A stretch of DNA of 64,000 bases from UBA6059 sp965227155 (GTDB taxonomy: Bacteria; Bacteroidota; Bacteroidia; Cytophagales; Cyclobacteriaceae), in NCBI GenBank assembly GCA_965227155.1, contig OZ245731.1:1364001-1428000 (forward strand), read 5' to 3'. Numbering within the stretch: position 1 is the first letter of the stretch; each line of letters starts with the position of its first letter. The notes beneath the pieces were generated by a model. It ran no database searches, was not told the DNA's origin, and saw nothing but the letters and a program-made list of their open reading frames with translations. This document shows positions 45,509 through 54,592 of the stretch, in pieces. The translations under genes were made by a program, and so were the position numbers.

Positions 45509-46531
45509 ATGAAATTAAATAGGGTAATCATAATAGGTAATGGATTTGACTTATCGCATGGATTAAAAACTAGTTATCCAGATTTTCTTAAATATTACTT
45601 AAAAAGAAGTGTTCAAGAATCTTTTAATCAACCTAAAGGTGTCAATAATCCTCTATTCTCCTTGCAGGCACTGGCAACTGATCCTGATATCAATAAGATT
45701 GATGAGTTAGATGAACTATTTGAAAGGCTCTCTAATAAAAACCTATTTAGACTTAGACCTACAGTTTTATTCAATGCAATAAGAAGTTCAATTGAGAAGG
45801 ATAGGTGGGTAGATTTTGAGAGCTTGTACTACAAGAAATTAGTTGAAATTGCTAATGACAAAAGAAATACTAACCTATGGCAATTAAATAATAGTTTTTC
45901 TCATCTTTCGAGTGAGATTTCAAATTACATATCGCAATCAATAATGAAGGAACTTGATAATCTAAAGTTGCTAGTGCCATATCAGTCATTATTCAATAGT
46001 GGTTTGGTGATGTCTCAAAACCAAAGTGTTGAAATCGATGAGACCTTAATTATTAATTTCAATTATACAAATACCATTAATCTATACAAGTTGCCTACCA
46101 AGTCTCAGGTTGTAAATATTCATGGGCAAGTGAATAATGAAGATGACCCAATTATTTTGGGATATGGAGATACTAAAGATCAATATTTTGATTTCTTAAA
46201 AAATCATGGTGAAGATGAGTACACAAAATTCTTAAAATCCTATCATTACCATTTTAAACCGCAAAGACAATTAATTTCAGCATTTCAAAATAACAATTTA
46301 CAATACCATGTTGATATTGTTGGCCATTCTTGCGGTCGCTCTGATGCTGCTTTATTAAACAAATTATTAGAGCACGATAAATGTAAAAGTATTTCTTTAT
46401 ACCACTACAAGAATATGGATCATGCTCGAATACTCAGAAATTCCATTGCTAGATTATTTAATAACAATGATCTTTTAGAAGAAAGGCTCAATCCCTTCAG
46501 CGAAGAATATAAATGTCCAAACTATATCTAA
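45509..46531 (+). CDS. AbiH-family abortive infection protein
   Basis: A 340-residue protein of the AbiH family, named after an abortive phage-infection gene of Lactococcus: infected cells die or stop growing before phage release, by an unknown mechanism. The N-terminal motif GNGFDLSHGLKTSYPDF, the central INFNYTNTINLY and VNIHGQ, and the C-terminal GHSCGRSDAALL are the family hallmarks. The gene is much AT-richer than its surroundings (one 60-base line counted by hand: 16 G+C, against 27 in pyrC), a sign of transfer. It lies just behind tRNA-His, a common integration site. Confidence 0.87.
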   Translation: MKLNRVIIIGNGFDLSHGLKTSYPDFLKYYLKRSVQESFNQPKGVNNPLFSLQALATDPDINKIDELDELFERLSNKNLFRLRPTVLFNAIRSSIEKDRWVDFESLYYKKLVEIANDKRNTNLWQLNNSFSHLSSEISNYISQSIMKELDNLKLLVPYQSLFNSGLVMSQNQSVEIDETLIINFNYTNTINLYKLPTKSQVVNIHGQVNNEDDPIILGYGDTKDQYFDFLKNHGEDEYTKFLKSYHYHFKPQRQLISAFQNNNLQYHVDIVGHSCGRSDAALLNKLLEHDKCKSISLYHYKNMDHARILRNSIARLFNNNDLLEERLNPFSEEYKCPNYI

Positions 46532-46566
46532 AACTTTACAAAGTAAACTAATGATTCTTATTGATC

Positions 46567-46600
46567 CTCCTACGAGTCTCTCCAAGAGGACTCTTAGGAG
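46567..46600. repeat. Long hairpin between abiH and the Uma2 gene
   Basis: CTCCTA-C-GAGTC pairs with GACTC-T-TAGGAG, extended by CTC/GAG to a CAA loop: about 14 pairs with one mismatch and one bulge. There is no T-run. It may end both converging transcripts or mark the edge of the inserted segment. Confidence 0.6.
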
Positions 46601-46631
46601 AAGTAAATCACTCTATTTGTATACGATTTCA

Positions 46632-47177
46632 TCACCTCTTAAAAACCTCCGCCAGCTCAAACTGAAAATCCTTATTCAAAATGGTAGTTACCGTGCCCTG
46701 TCCTGCCAGGTATAAAATGGGTTGATTGTGATCTTGAGGTGTATAAATCTCCAATGTTTGGTTGCCCGGATCAAGAATCCAATATTCCTGCACACCTATA
46801 GCAAGATACTTCTGCTTCTTGGTATTGCGATCTACAAAGCTATTACTCGGTGAAATGACCTCTACGACAATATCAGGTGCGCCTTCTATTCCTCTTTGCG
46901 AAATGATCTTCTTTTTGAGAGGGCTAATGTAAACTAAATCTGGTTGAAGAACATTTTGAGTATCAACATAGAGATCAATAGGTGAAAAGAATACTGATCC
47001 TTCCAGTTTTGACTTTAAAATAGAAAATAACTCCCCTAGTATCCTTTGATGTTCTGTGGTTGGTGCCGGTGACATAATCAATTCTCCATCGATAAGTTGT
47101 GCAAGCAGCCCTTCCTCCAGCTTCAGATAATCATCAACCGTCCATACTTTTGACCGATCTATTGTGGCTACTTCCAT
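46632..47177 (-). CDS. Uma2-family (DUF820) nuclease-like protein
   Basis: A 181-residue protein with the PD-(D/E)xK-type core of the Uma2 family: LIDGELIMSPAPTTEHQRI, QPDLVYIS, APDIVVEVISPSN and the lysine-containing KKQKYLAIGVQEYWILDP. The family is annotated as restriction-endonuclease-like, but biological roles are largely unproven. Very abundant in cyanobacteria and Bacteroidota, often transferred. It follows pyrC by 13 bases and is probably on its transcript. Confidence 0.87.
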   Translation of the reverse strand: MEVATIDRSKVWTVDDYLKLEEGLLAQLIDGELIMSPAPTTEHQRILGELFSILKSKLEGSVFFSPIDLYVDTQNVLQPDLVYISPLKKKIISQRGIEGAPDIVVEVISPSNSFVDRNTKKQKYLAIGVQEYWILDPGNQTLEIYTPQDHNQPILYLAGQGTVTTILNKDFQFELAEVFKR

Positions 47178-47190
47178 ATCCTAAAGGTAA

Positions 47191-48528
47191 CTATTTCCTG
47201 TCGAATTTAAGTCGGTGGCCTTTCAGCGATTCATCAAATTTACCCTCGTCATAAGCCAAATGCCCCGACACCCAGGTTTTATGTACCTTTGATTGGAAGC
47301 TTTGTCCTTCGAAAGGAGACCAGCCACATTTGGCCAGGATATTTTCTTTTTCCACTGTCCAATTCTTGTTCATATCAACCAATACAAGATCAGCATAATA
47401 ACCTTCCCTAATGAAGCCCCGCTCTTCTATTTCAAACAATATCGCCGGATGATGGGCCATTTTTTCCACAATCTTATCGAGCGTAAAAATCCCCTGATGA
47501 TACAGCTCCAGCATAGCCACCAGGTTATGCTGCACCAATGGCCCTCCTGAGGGTGCCTTGAAATAACTGTTTTGCTTCTCTTCAAGCGTATGTGGCGCAT
47601 GATCTGTCGCAATCACATCGATGATATCGTCATTTACCGCCTGCCGGATAGCATCACGGTCACTGGCTTTTTTTACTGCGGGATTCCATTTGATGAAGGT
47701 GCCTTTGCTGGCATAATCCTCATCAGAAAACCATAAATGATGTGTACAAGCTTCCGCAGTAATGCGCTTATCCTTCAGACGAAGTGAATTATCAAAAAGG
47801 GATAGCTCCTTGGCTGTACTGATATGGAGAATGTGGAGTTTGGTATTATGTTTTTTGGCCAGAGAAGCGGCAAAGGAAGAAGACCTATAGCAAGCTTCCT
47901 CACTGCGGATAATCGGATGCATGGCAATTGGTACCTCATCACCATATTTATCACGTGCTGCTTCTGTATTTTTTCGAATGGTTTCTTCATCCTCACAGTG
48001 CGTAGCGATCAGCATGTCCGCCTTGCTAAAAATCTCTGTCAAGGTACGCTCATCATCTACCAGCATATTACCAGTAGAGGAGCCCATAAATATTTTAATG
48101 CCGCAGACATTCCGTCTATCTGTTTTGAGCACTTCCTCTACATTATCATTGGAAACACCCATGAAAAAGGAATAATTGGCAAGTGAGCATTGCGCAGCAC
48201 GGTCGTACTTATCCTGTAGCAATTGTTGCGTAAGGGCATTTGGTACGGTGTTAGGCATTTCCATAAAACTGGTCACGCCACCTGCTACCGCCGCCCTGGC
48301 TTCTGTATATATCTCTGCCTTATGAGTAAGACCCGGCTCTCTGAAATGCACCTGATCATCGATAGCGCCCGGCAGCAAGTATTTGCCTTCAGCATCAATC
48401 ACCCGGTCGGCCTTGTCTGCAGAAATGGATTCCGCTATCTGGGCAATCCTCTGATTGTCGATAAGCAAGTCACGCGCCGTTACCGAGCCTTCATTCACTA
48501 TATTTGCATTTTTGATCAATGTCTTCAT
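47191..48528 (-). CDS. pyrC: Dihydroorotase (class I)
   Basis: Catalyses closure of carbamoyl aspartate to dihydroorotate in pyrimidine synthesis. The 445-residue amidohydrolase has the GVTSFMEMPNT loop, KIFMGSSTGNM with the metal-bridging lysine, ATHCEDE, LHILHIST and IDVIATDHAPHT with the catalytic aspartate. The first metal motif reads DDQVHFREPG (57-66), so glutamine stands where most class I enzymes have the first histidine of HxH. No other pyr genes are adjacent. Confidence 0.9.
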   Translation of the reverse strand: MKTLIKNANIVNEGSVTARDLLIDNQRIAQIAESISADKADRVIDAEGKYLLPGAIDDQVHFREPGLTHKAEIYTEARAAVAGGVTSFMEMPNTVPNALTQQLLQDKYDRAAQCSLANYSFFMGVSNDNVEEVLKTDRRNVCGIKIFMGSSTGNMLVDDERTLTEIFSKADMLIATHCEDEETIRKNTEAARDKYGDEVPIAMHPIIRSEEACYRSSSFAASLAKKHNTKLHILHISTAKELSLFDNSLRLKDKRITAEACTHHLWFSDEDYASKGTFIKWNPAVKKASDRDAIRQAVNDDIIDVIATDHAPHTLEEKQNSYFKAPSGGPLVQHNLVAMLELYHQGIFTLDKIVEKMAHHPAILFEIEERGFIREGYYADLVLVDMNKNWTVEKENILAKCGWSPFEGQSFQSKVHKTWVSGHLAYDEGKFDESLKGHRLKFDRK

Positions 48529-48646
48529 GAGCCTGGATTTTAAAAGAAGTTTCGTAAAGATAGTATTACTATTATTCCGAAATTAGGATAAAAGTCATGA
48601 TCCTTCTCAAAAAATAAGCTATTGAGTTAAAACTACCTGATAATTA

Positions 48647-49942
48647 ATGTCTACCACAGCAAATACCTTCGAATCGTTTAAGCTCAACAAGCAAATTCTG
48701 CAGGCCCTTGATGAATCCGGATTTACCCAACCCACTGCCATTCAGCAAAAAGCCATCCCTCTCCTACTAGCTGGTCACGATCTTATAGGCATTGCTCAAA
48801 CGGGCACCGGAAAAACGGCCGCTTATGCGCTTCCTATACTCATGAAGGTCAAGTATGCACAAGGTATGGATCCCAGGGCATTAATATTAACCCCTACCCG
48901 TGAGCTTGCCCAGCAGGTGTTGGAGCAGTTTCAGCGATTTGGAAAATATACCGACCTCCGTATTGTGGGCCTGTATGGAGGTAGCAGCATCAAGACACAG
49001 CGTGAAGCCCTGGAGCCTGGTGTAGACATCATAGTAGCCACACCCGGTAGATTTATGGACCTTTATCAGGAGCAGCACTTTGGTGCCAAATCGATCAAAA
49101 CACTGGTGCTTGATGAGGCAGATCGCCTAATGGACATGGGATTTATGCCACAAATCAAAAAGGTGCAGGAGCTAATGCCCCGCAAGCGACAAAACATGCT
49201 GTTTTCAGCTACCATGCCCCAAAAAGTGGAACGCCTGGCAGAGGAGTTTCTTGACTTCCCTGAACGCCTGGAAATAGCACCACAGGCCAGTATTTCTCAG
49301 ACAATCGACCATTGGCACTACAAAGTGCCCAACCTAAAAACCAAGATTCATTTGCTGCAATATCTACTGGAACAAAAGGCATTCAACAAAGCCATCATTT
49401 TCACCAAAACCAAAGCCAACGCCAATAATCTCTTCAAATTCATCACACGAAAAATCTCAGATCAGGCTAGAGTAATTCATGGCAATAAAGATCAAAATGC
49501 GCGCATCAATGCGATGAAGGACTTTAGCTCAGGTGAAATAAAATGCCTGGTAGCTACCGATGTGGTTGCTCGCGGTATCGACATTCAGGATGTGGGTTTG
49601 GTTATCAATTTTGATGTACCCATGCAATATGAAGATTATGTGCACCGCATTGGCCGTACCGGTCGTCACCATGCCTCAGGAGAGGCAGTTACATTTATCA
49701 ATGCCGCAGAAGAATATCATCTGCAACGCATAGAAGAAATCATCCAACAAAGCATTAGAGAAGAGACACTGCCTACCAATGTAGAAATAACCCCTACCCC
49801 AAAAGAGGAAGCCCAGGAAATAGCACGACAACTAGACTTTCAACGACGGAAGCATGACCCGGATTTCAAAGGAGCATTTCATGACAAAAAGCAAAAACCT
49901 GCGAACAAAAAGGGCAATAAGCAGCGGCGTTCCAAGCGATAA
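48647..49942 (+). CDS. DEAD-box RNA helicase (RhlE-like)
   Basis: An ATP-dependent RNA helicase. The 431-residue protein has the Q motif (FTQPTAIQQKAIP), motif I AQTGTGKT (50-57), Ia PTRELAQQ, TPGR, DEAD in VLDEADRLMDMGF, SAT, and VI HRIGRTGR. The C-terminus is short and basic (KKQKPANKKGNKQRRSKR), typical of RhlE proteins, which act in ribosome assembly and mRNA decay, often under cold stress. Confidence 0.93.
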   Translation: MSTTANTFESFKLNKQILQALDESGFTQPTAIQQKAIPLLLAGHDLIGIAQTGTGKTAAYALPILMKVKYAQGMDPRALILTPTRELAQQVLEQFQRFGKYTDLRIVGLYGGSSIKTQREALEPGVDIIVATPGRFMDLYQEQHFGAKSIKTLVLDEADRLMDMGFMPQIKKVQELMPRKRQNMLFSATMPQKVERLAEEFLDFPERLEIAPQASISQTIDHWHYKVPNLKTKIHLLQYLLEQKAFNKAIIFTKTKANANNLFKFITRKISDQARVIHGNKDQNARINAMKDFSSGEIKCLVATDVVARGIDIQDVGLVINFDVPMQYEDYVHRIGRTGRHHASGEAVTFINAAEEYHLQRIEEIIQQSIREETLPTNVEITPTPKEEAQEIARQLDFQRRKHDPDFKGAFHDKKQKPANKKGNKQRRSKR

Positions 49943-50075
49943 GTTAAAAGCTGTATGATTGAATCTTTACTGCCTTCAGACTGTTGGACTGACTAAGGAA
50001 ACACAAAGCAAATTATGTTCTGAATTTTAGCTTGATTGGCAGTTTATCCGAAACAATAAATCACTACAATTCATT

Positions 50076-50083
50076 TACTTTTG
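50076..50083 (+). promoter_or_regulatory. Promoter -7 box of gcvP
   Basis: TACTTTTG matches TAnnTTTG exactly; transcription would start near 50090, downstream of the longer frame's start at 50032 and 29 bases before ATG 50119. No good -33 element is seen. Confidence 0.4.
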
Positions 50084-50118
50084 CGAAATCATTTGTCACT
50101 CATAGAGCATTTATTCTA

Positions 50119-53025
50119 ATGAAAATCAATCTTTCAGACCGAGTTACTTTCGAAAGCAGACACAATAGTGCAACACCTGACGAGATCAAATCCATGCTGG
50201 CGGCTTGTCAGGTAGATTCTCTCGACGAGCTCATTGGTAAAACTGTACCTGAGCAGATAAGACTTCAAAAACCGCTCGACCTACCCAAAGCCTTGAATGA
50301 GTTGGAATTTTTGCAGGCTTTTAAGAAAATGATGTCGAAAAATGAGACCTACACTTCTTACATAGGTCGCGGCTATTACCCTTGCGTAGTGCCGAGTGTA
50401 ATCCAAAGAAATATCCTTGAAAACCCGGGCTGGTATACAGCCTACACACCATACCAGGCAGAGATTGCGCAGGGTCGCCTTGAGGCGCTTATTAATTTTC
50501 AGACGATGGTCACCGACCTCACCGGGATGGAACTGGCCAATGCTTCATTACTGGACGAAGGTACTGCCGCTGCGGAGGCAATGACCATGCTTCATGCGCT
50601 GCGAAAGGGTCCAAAAAAGAGTGCCAATACTTTCTTTGTGTCTGACAAAGTGTATGCTCAAACCCTCGATCTACTGAAAACACGGTCTGAGCCTATGGGC
50701 ATAGACCTGGTGGTGGGTGACATAAGCATGGTAGATCTTACTGATGAAAACATTTATGGTATCATGGTGCAATATCCTGATGCTACCGGAGAAATTACGG
50801 ACTACAGTGCTTTGTTTGAGACTGCTCACGACCAGGGCATTTTCGTTTCAGTAGCTGCTGATTTACTTTCATTGACCTTATTGACACCTCCCGGTGAAAT
50901 GGGTGCAGATGTGGTTGTTGGTACCACACAGCGTATGGGCATACCCATGGGCTATGGAGGGCCCCATGCTGCTTATTTTGCCACCAAAGAAGAGTTTAAA
51001 CGCCAGATTCCAGGAAGGATAATTGGCGTTTCGGTGGACAAAGATGGAAACCATGGCTATCGAATGGCACTGCAAACCAGAGAGCAGCACATTCGTAGAG
51101 AAAAAGCAACTTCCAACATTTGCACAGCGCAAGTATTGTTGGCTGTAATGTCAGGCATGTATGCCGTATACCATGGCGCTGAAGGTTTGAAGAAAATTGC
51201 CATGAGAGTACATGGCATGGCTCAATTGCTCCGCAAAGGTCTTGATGAGGCTGGCTACAAGGTTATCAATCAATATAATTTTGATACCATAACCTTAGAA
51301 GTAAATGACAAGTCAGTGCTTGATAAAATCAAGCAATTGGCTATCGCTGCAAAAATCAACCTCCGCTATGACAATGATACTACAGTAGGTGTTTCCATGG
51401 ATGAAACAACCACGCCCGCAGCTGTTGATACTTTGATCACCATATTTTATAAGGCTGCTGGTAAATCTATCGATCAGGAGGTAATGGATGGCTGGAAAGC
51501 CGATATCGAGCTGGTAGTACCAGAAAGCTTGCAAAGAAAGAGTACCTACATGGAGCATCCTGTTTTTAACATGTTTCATTCTGAGCATGAGTTGCTTCGC
51601 TACATGAAGCGGCTTGAAAATAAAGATCTATCGCTGGTACATTCCATGATTTCTTTGGGTTCATGCACCATGAAACTCAATGCTACTACAGAAATGATCC
51701 CTGTGACATGGCCTGAAATGGATTTGCATCCCTTTGCGCCACAGGAGCAAGTAAAAGGATACAAGCTCATGATTGAGGAGCTGCAAAAATGGCTGGAAGA
51801 AATTACCGGCTTTGATGCGGTATCCATGCAGCCCAACTCCGGTGCGCAGGGCGAATATGCAGGTCTTATGGTGATACGTGGTTACCACATGGCCAACGGA
51901 GATACCCATAGAAATATCGCATTGATACCCTCATCTGCACATGGCACCAACCCAGCATCAGCTGTAATGGCAGGCATGAAAGTGGTTATTGTGAAATGTG
52001 ATGAAAAAGGCAATATTGATCTTGAAGATTTGCAGGCCAAATCAGAACAACATAGTGAGAACCTGGCTGCCCTTATGGTGACCTATCCTTCCACGCACGG
52101 CGTATTTGAAGAGGCCATTCAGGATATCTGCGCGATCATTCACAAGCATGGTGGTCAGGTGTATATGGATGGTGCCAACATGAATGCACAGGTAGGACTT
52201 ACAAGCCCAGCCATCATTGGAGCGGATGTTTGCCACCTCAACCTTCATAAAACATTCTGCATACCTCATGGCGGTGGTGGACCTGGCATGGGCCCAATCG
52301 GTGTAAAAGCGCACCTTAAGCCTTTCTTGCCCGGTAATGTATTTGTTAAAACAGGTGGGGAAAAAGCCATTAGCGCAATATCAGCCGCCCCGTTTGGAAG
52401 TGCCAGTATCCTTGCGATATCTTATGCCTACATTGCCATGATGGGTGGGGAAGGTTTAACGCAAGCTACCAAATTGGCTATATTGAATGCCAACTACATC
52501 AGATCCCAGATCAAGGATCACTATAAAATTCTATACACGGGTAAGCATGGCTTTTCAGCTCACGAAATGATCATTGACTGCAGGGATTTCAAAAAGGTAA
52601 ATGTAGAAGTAGAAGATATCGCCAAAAGGTTGATGGACTATGGTTTCCATGCACCTACGGTATCTTTCCCTGTACCCGGCACTATGATGATCGAACCTAC
52701 AGAAAGCGAGTCCAGATCGGAATTAGACCGGTTTTGTAATGCGCTGATACAAATCAGAGAGGAAATAAGAGAGATCGAAAATGGTATGGTTGACCAGCAA
52801 AACAACGTGCTGAAAAATGCACCTCATACACAAAGAACGATCATGGCTGACAACTGGAGCTTACCCTACACCAGGGAAAAAGCCGCCTACCCATTGCCCT
52901 ACTTATACCTTAATAAGTTTTGGCCTACCGTGAGCAGAATCGATAGTGCATATGGTGACAGAAACCTGATGTGTAGCTGTGTGCCGGTTGATGAATATGC
53001 AGAAGATGAAAAGGCCCTGGTGTAA
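50119..53025 (+). CDS. gcvP: Glycine dehydrogenase (decarboxylating), P protein
   Basis: The P protein of the glycine cleavage system decarboxylates glycine with pyridoxal phosphate and passes the aminomethyl group to lipoylated H protein. The 968-residue single-chain form has both halves; the active-site lysine lies in HLNLHKTFCIPHGGGGPG (around residue 710). The family start MKINLSDRVTFESRHNS supports ATG at 50119. gcvH and gcvT are not adjacent. Its stop codon lies in the loop of its own terminator hairpin. It relies on lipoylation, for which lipB is present at 28.7 kb. Confidence 0.96.
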   Translation: MKINLSDRVTFESRHNSATPDEIKSMLAACQVDSLDELIGKTVPEQIRLQKPLDLPKALNELEFLQAFKKMMSKNETYTSYIGRGYYPCVVPSVIQRNILENPGWYTAYTPYQAEIAQGRLEALINFQTMVTDLTGMELANASLLDEGTAAAEAMTMLHALRKGPKKSANTFFVSDKVYAQTLDLLKTRSEPMGIDLVVGDISMVDLTDENIYGIMVQYPDATGEITDYSALFETAHDQGIFVSVAADLLSLTLLTPPGEMGADVVVGTTQRMGIPMGYGGPHAAYFATKEEFKRQIPGRIIGVSVDKDGNHGYRMALQTREQHIRREKATSNICTAQVLLAVMSGMYAVYHGAEGLKKIAMRVHGMAQLLRKGLDEAGYKVINQYNFDTITLEVNDKSVLDKIKQLAIAAKINLRYDNDTTVGVSMDETTTPAAVDTLITIFYKAAGKSIDQEVMDGWKADIELVVPESLQRKSTYMEHPVFNMFHSEHELLRYMKRLENKDLSLVHSMISLGSCTMKLNATTEMIPVTWPEMDLHPFAPQEQVKGYKLMIEELQKWLEEITGFDAVSMQPNSGAQGEYAGLMVIRGYHMANGDTHRNIALIPSSAHGTNPASAVMAGMKVVIVKCDEKGNIDLEDLQAKSEQHSENLAALMVTYPSTHGVFEEAIQDICAIIHKHGGQVYMDGANMNAQVGLTSPAIIGADVCHLNLHKTFCIPHGGGGPGMGPIGVKAHLKPFLPGNVFVKTGGEKAISAISAAPFGSASILAISYAYIAMMGGEGLTQATKLAILNANYIRSQIKDHYKILYTGKHGFSAHEMIIDCRDFKKVNVEVEDIAKRLMDYGFHAPTVSFPVPGTMMIEPTESESRSELDRFCNALIQIREEIREIENGMVDQQNNVLKNAPHTQRTIMADNWSLPYTREKAAYPLPYLYLNKFWPTVSRIDSAYGDRNLMCSCVPVDEYAEDEKALV

Positions 53026-53042
53026 TACCAGGGTTTATTTTA
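53015..53042. terminator. Terminator overlapping the gcvP stop codon
   Basis: CCCTGGT (53015-53021) pairs with ACCAGGG (53027-53033), with the gcvP TAA (53023-53025) in the loop, then a T-rich tail. The converging lipoprotein gene ends at 53040, so one hairpin may serve both. Confidence 0.7.
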
Positions 53043-53531
53043 ATCTTCCTCGCAAACCTGAAGCACGAAATTGCCCCGGATAAAATTGTCCGCATCACCT
53101 ACGGCATCAATAAAGCCGGTGACCACATCACCGTTGATGGCGGTAATTTCTACGGTACCTCCTGTCGATACTAAAAACCCTCCCTCGGCAAACCTAAAGG
53201 TTACCGATTCGCTGGAAATAGGAAAAGGCAATGTGAACGTACCTACCTCTTTGGGCAGTCTGGCAGCTATGTAGTCATTACCAGGAAAGACAATATCACA
53301 TGGATTATTGGCACTTGTTTGTGTGCTGATGAATAAAGAGGAGATTTTTGGATCCACATCCTCTACTTCAGCCTTACCAAATCGCATTGACCAGTCGTTA
53401 CCATTGACCTTACCTTGCAGTGAAATACTGCCGCCTGCTGCATCTTCATCTTCACCACACGAAAACAATGTGACCATGGAAAGGCCCAAAAAGGCTAAGG
53501 CTGCAGCTTTAAAAGTTCTTTTTAGATTCAT
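53040..53531 (-). CDS. Surface lipoprotein of unknown function
   Basis: A 163-residue lipoprotein: signal peptide ending in TLFSC (lipidated C25), followed by GEDEDAAGG, an acidic run like a Bacteroidota surface-export signal. The rest is beta-rich (SLQGKVNGNDWSMRFGKAEV) and ends in a pattern (GFIDAVGDADNFIRGNFVLQ) seen in small Bacteroidota lipoproteins of the DUF6252 type, which I call tentatively. It lies between converging gcvP and the upstream NRDE gene. Confidence 0.65.
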   Translation of the reverse strand: MNLKRTFKAAALAFLGLSMVTLFSCGEDEDAAGGSISLQGKVNGNDWSMRFGKAEVEDVDPKISSLFISTQTSANNPCDIVFPGNDYIAARLPKEVGTFTLPFPISSESVTFRFAEGGFLVSTGGTVEITAINGDVVTGFIDAVGDADNFIRGNFVLQVCEED

Positions 53532-53550
53532 AATTATTGCTAACTCAAAT

Positions 53551-54324
53551 TCAATTGGTGGACAATTTAACCGAAAATTGCTTCAATACCTCAGATCTAC
53601 CACCTACCGCGTGCGTCTTCTCTGTAAAATGAAGCTTTTGCTCTCGATCTATTTTAAGCAAACTGGTTATGCTGGTTCCATAATCTTCTGATTGTATGAA
53701 CATGGCTGATAGCTTTCGCTCCCATTCTAAAGGGACTCCTGTTTTCGGTAGTTCCTTATCATCTGCTGTGGTGGTATCATAGAGCAATGGCAATAGTTCT
53801 TCAGGGGCAGACGCTCCCCCTTGTATTGCCGTAGTGAATTTTTCTTTCGCAGCTTTGGTTTTAGGCCACTCTGTATCCAATACTGCATTGCTCAATCCAT
53901 AAATTCCCGGTTTGAGTTGTTGAATATTGCCATCCACATTATTCAGATACCATAATTCCTCAGGTGTACCTACCAATAGATTAAACCCATTGTATTGATC
54001 AATAGATGAGTGAATAGATTTTAAATAATCCCCTGGTCCCAGGTCAGATCGAAGGTACTCTGCAGTAAGGTCACCACGGCTGGGTGCGTTCTCTTTGATA
54101 TTGAGAAGATCACGATAGTTGGTGATGGTTGTGAATTTACCCTGCTTGTTCATGCCCAGCCAGGTACCCCCGGCTTGTAGGTCTTTACCAGCCAGGATGT
54201 GGTCATCTTTCCCTTCCCAATAGTCTGCCGGTGCTGTAGGTCGTTGATAGAACTCATCCCTATTACCAAGAAGAATCAAAGGGTATTGCTTATTTTCCTG
54301 CCAGCTAAATACAATCAGACACAT
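53551..54324 (-). CDS. NRDE-family protein (TANGO2-like)
   Basis: A 257-residue protein of the NRDE/TANGO2 family, named after the GNRDE motif seen here (LILLGNRDEFYQRPT). It starts MCLIVF, and Cys2 is the presumed N-terminal nucleophile of an Ntn-hydrolase fold. Other family motifs are AGGTWLGMN and FTTITNYRD. The reaction is unknown. The lipoprotein gene follows 19 bases downstream. Confidence 0.88.
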   Translation of the reverse strand: MCLIVFSWQENKQYPLILLGNRDEFYQRPTAPADYWEGKDDHILAGKDLQAGGTWLGMNKQGKFTTITNYRDLLNIKENAPSRGDLTAEYLRSDLGPGDYLKSIHSSIDQYNGFNLLVGTPEELWYLNNVDGNIQQLKPGIYGLSNAVLDTEWPKTKAAKEKFTTAIQGGASAPEELLPLLYDTTTADDKELPKTGVPLEWERKLSAMFIQSEDYGTSITSLLKIDREQKLHFTEKTHAVGGRSEVLKQFSVKLSTN

Positions 54325-54592
54325 AAAATTTCATTTCCATACAATGATAAGGCTTAGCAGGCGATTCCCCATCTCTGTGTTACACTCCATAAACAGGTGT
54401 TTCAATTTCTCTCCTGGAAATGTTCATAATTGAACTTCCAATTTTAGCATAGCTATGTGGCATTTTACAATCTATTGGCATTATCCATCTATTGTCTGTG
54501 TCACTAAAGAACCCTTTCAGGTATTTGCTCTAAGCAAGTCCAACCACGGGATTATCAAGCCACAAACCAGCACTATTTTAGTATTTTTGAAT

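Noticed and set aside
45228..46631. Complete integrative element
   Set aside because: No integrase, excisionase or replication gene is visible; only cargo and repeats remain.
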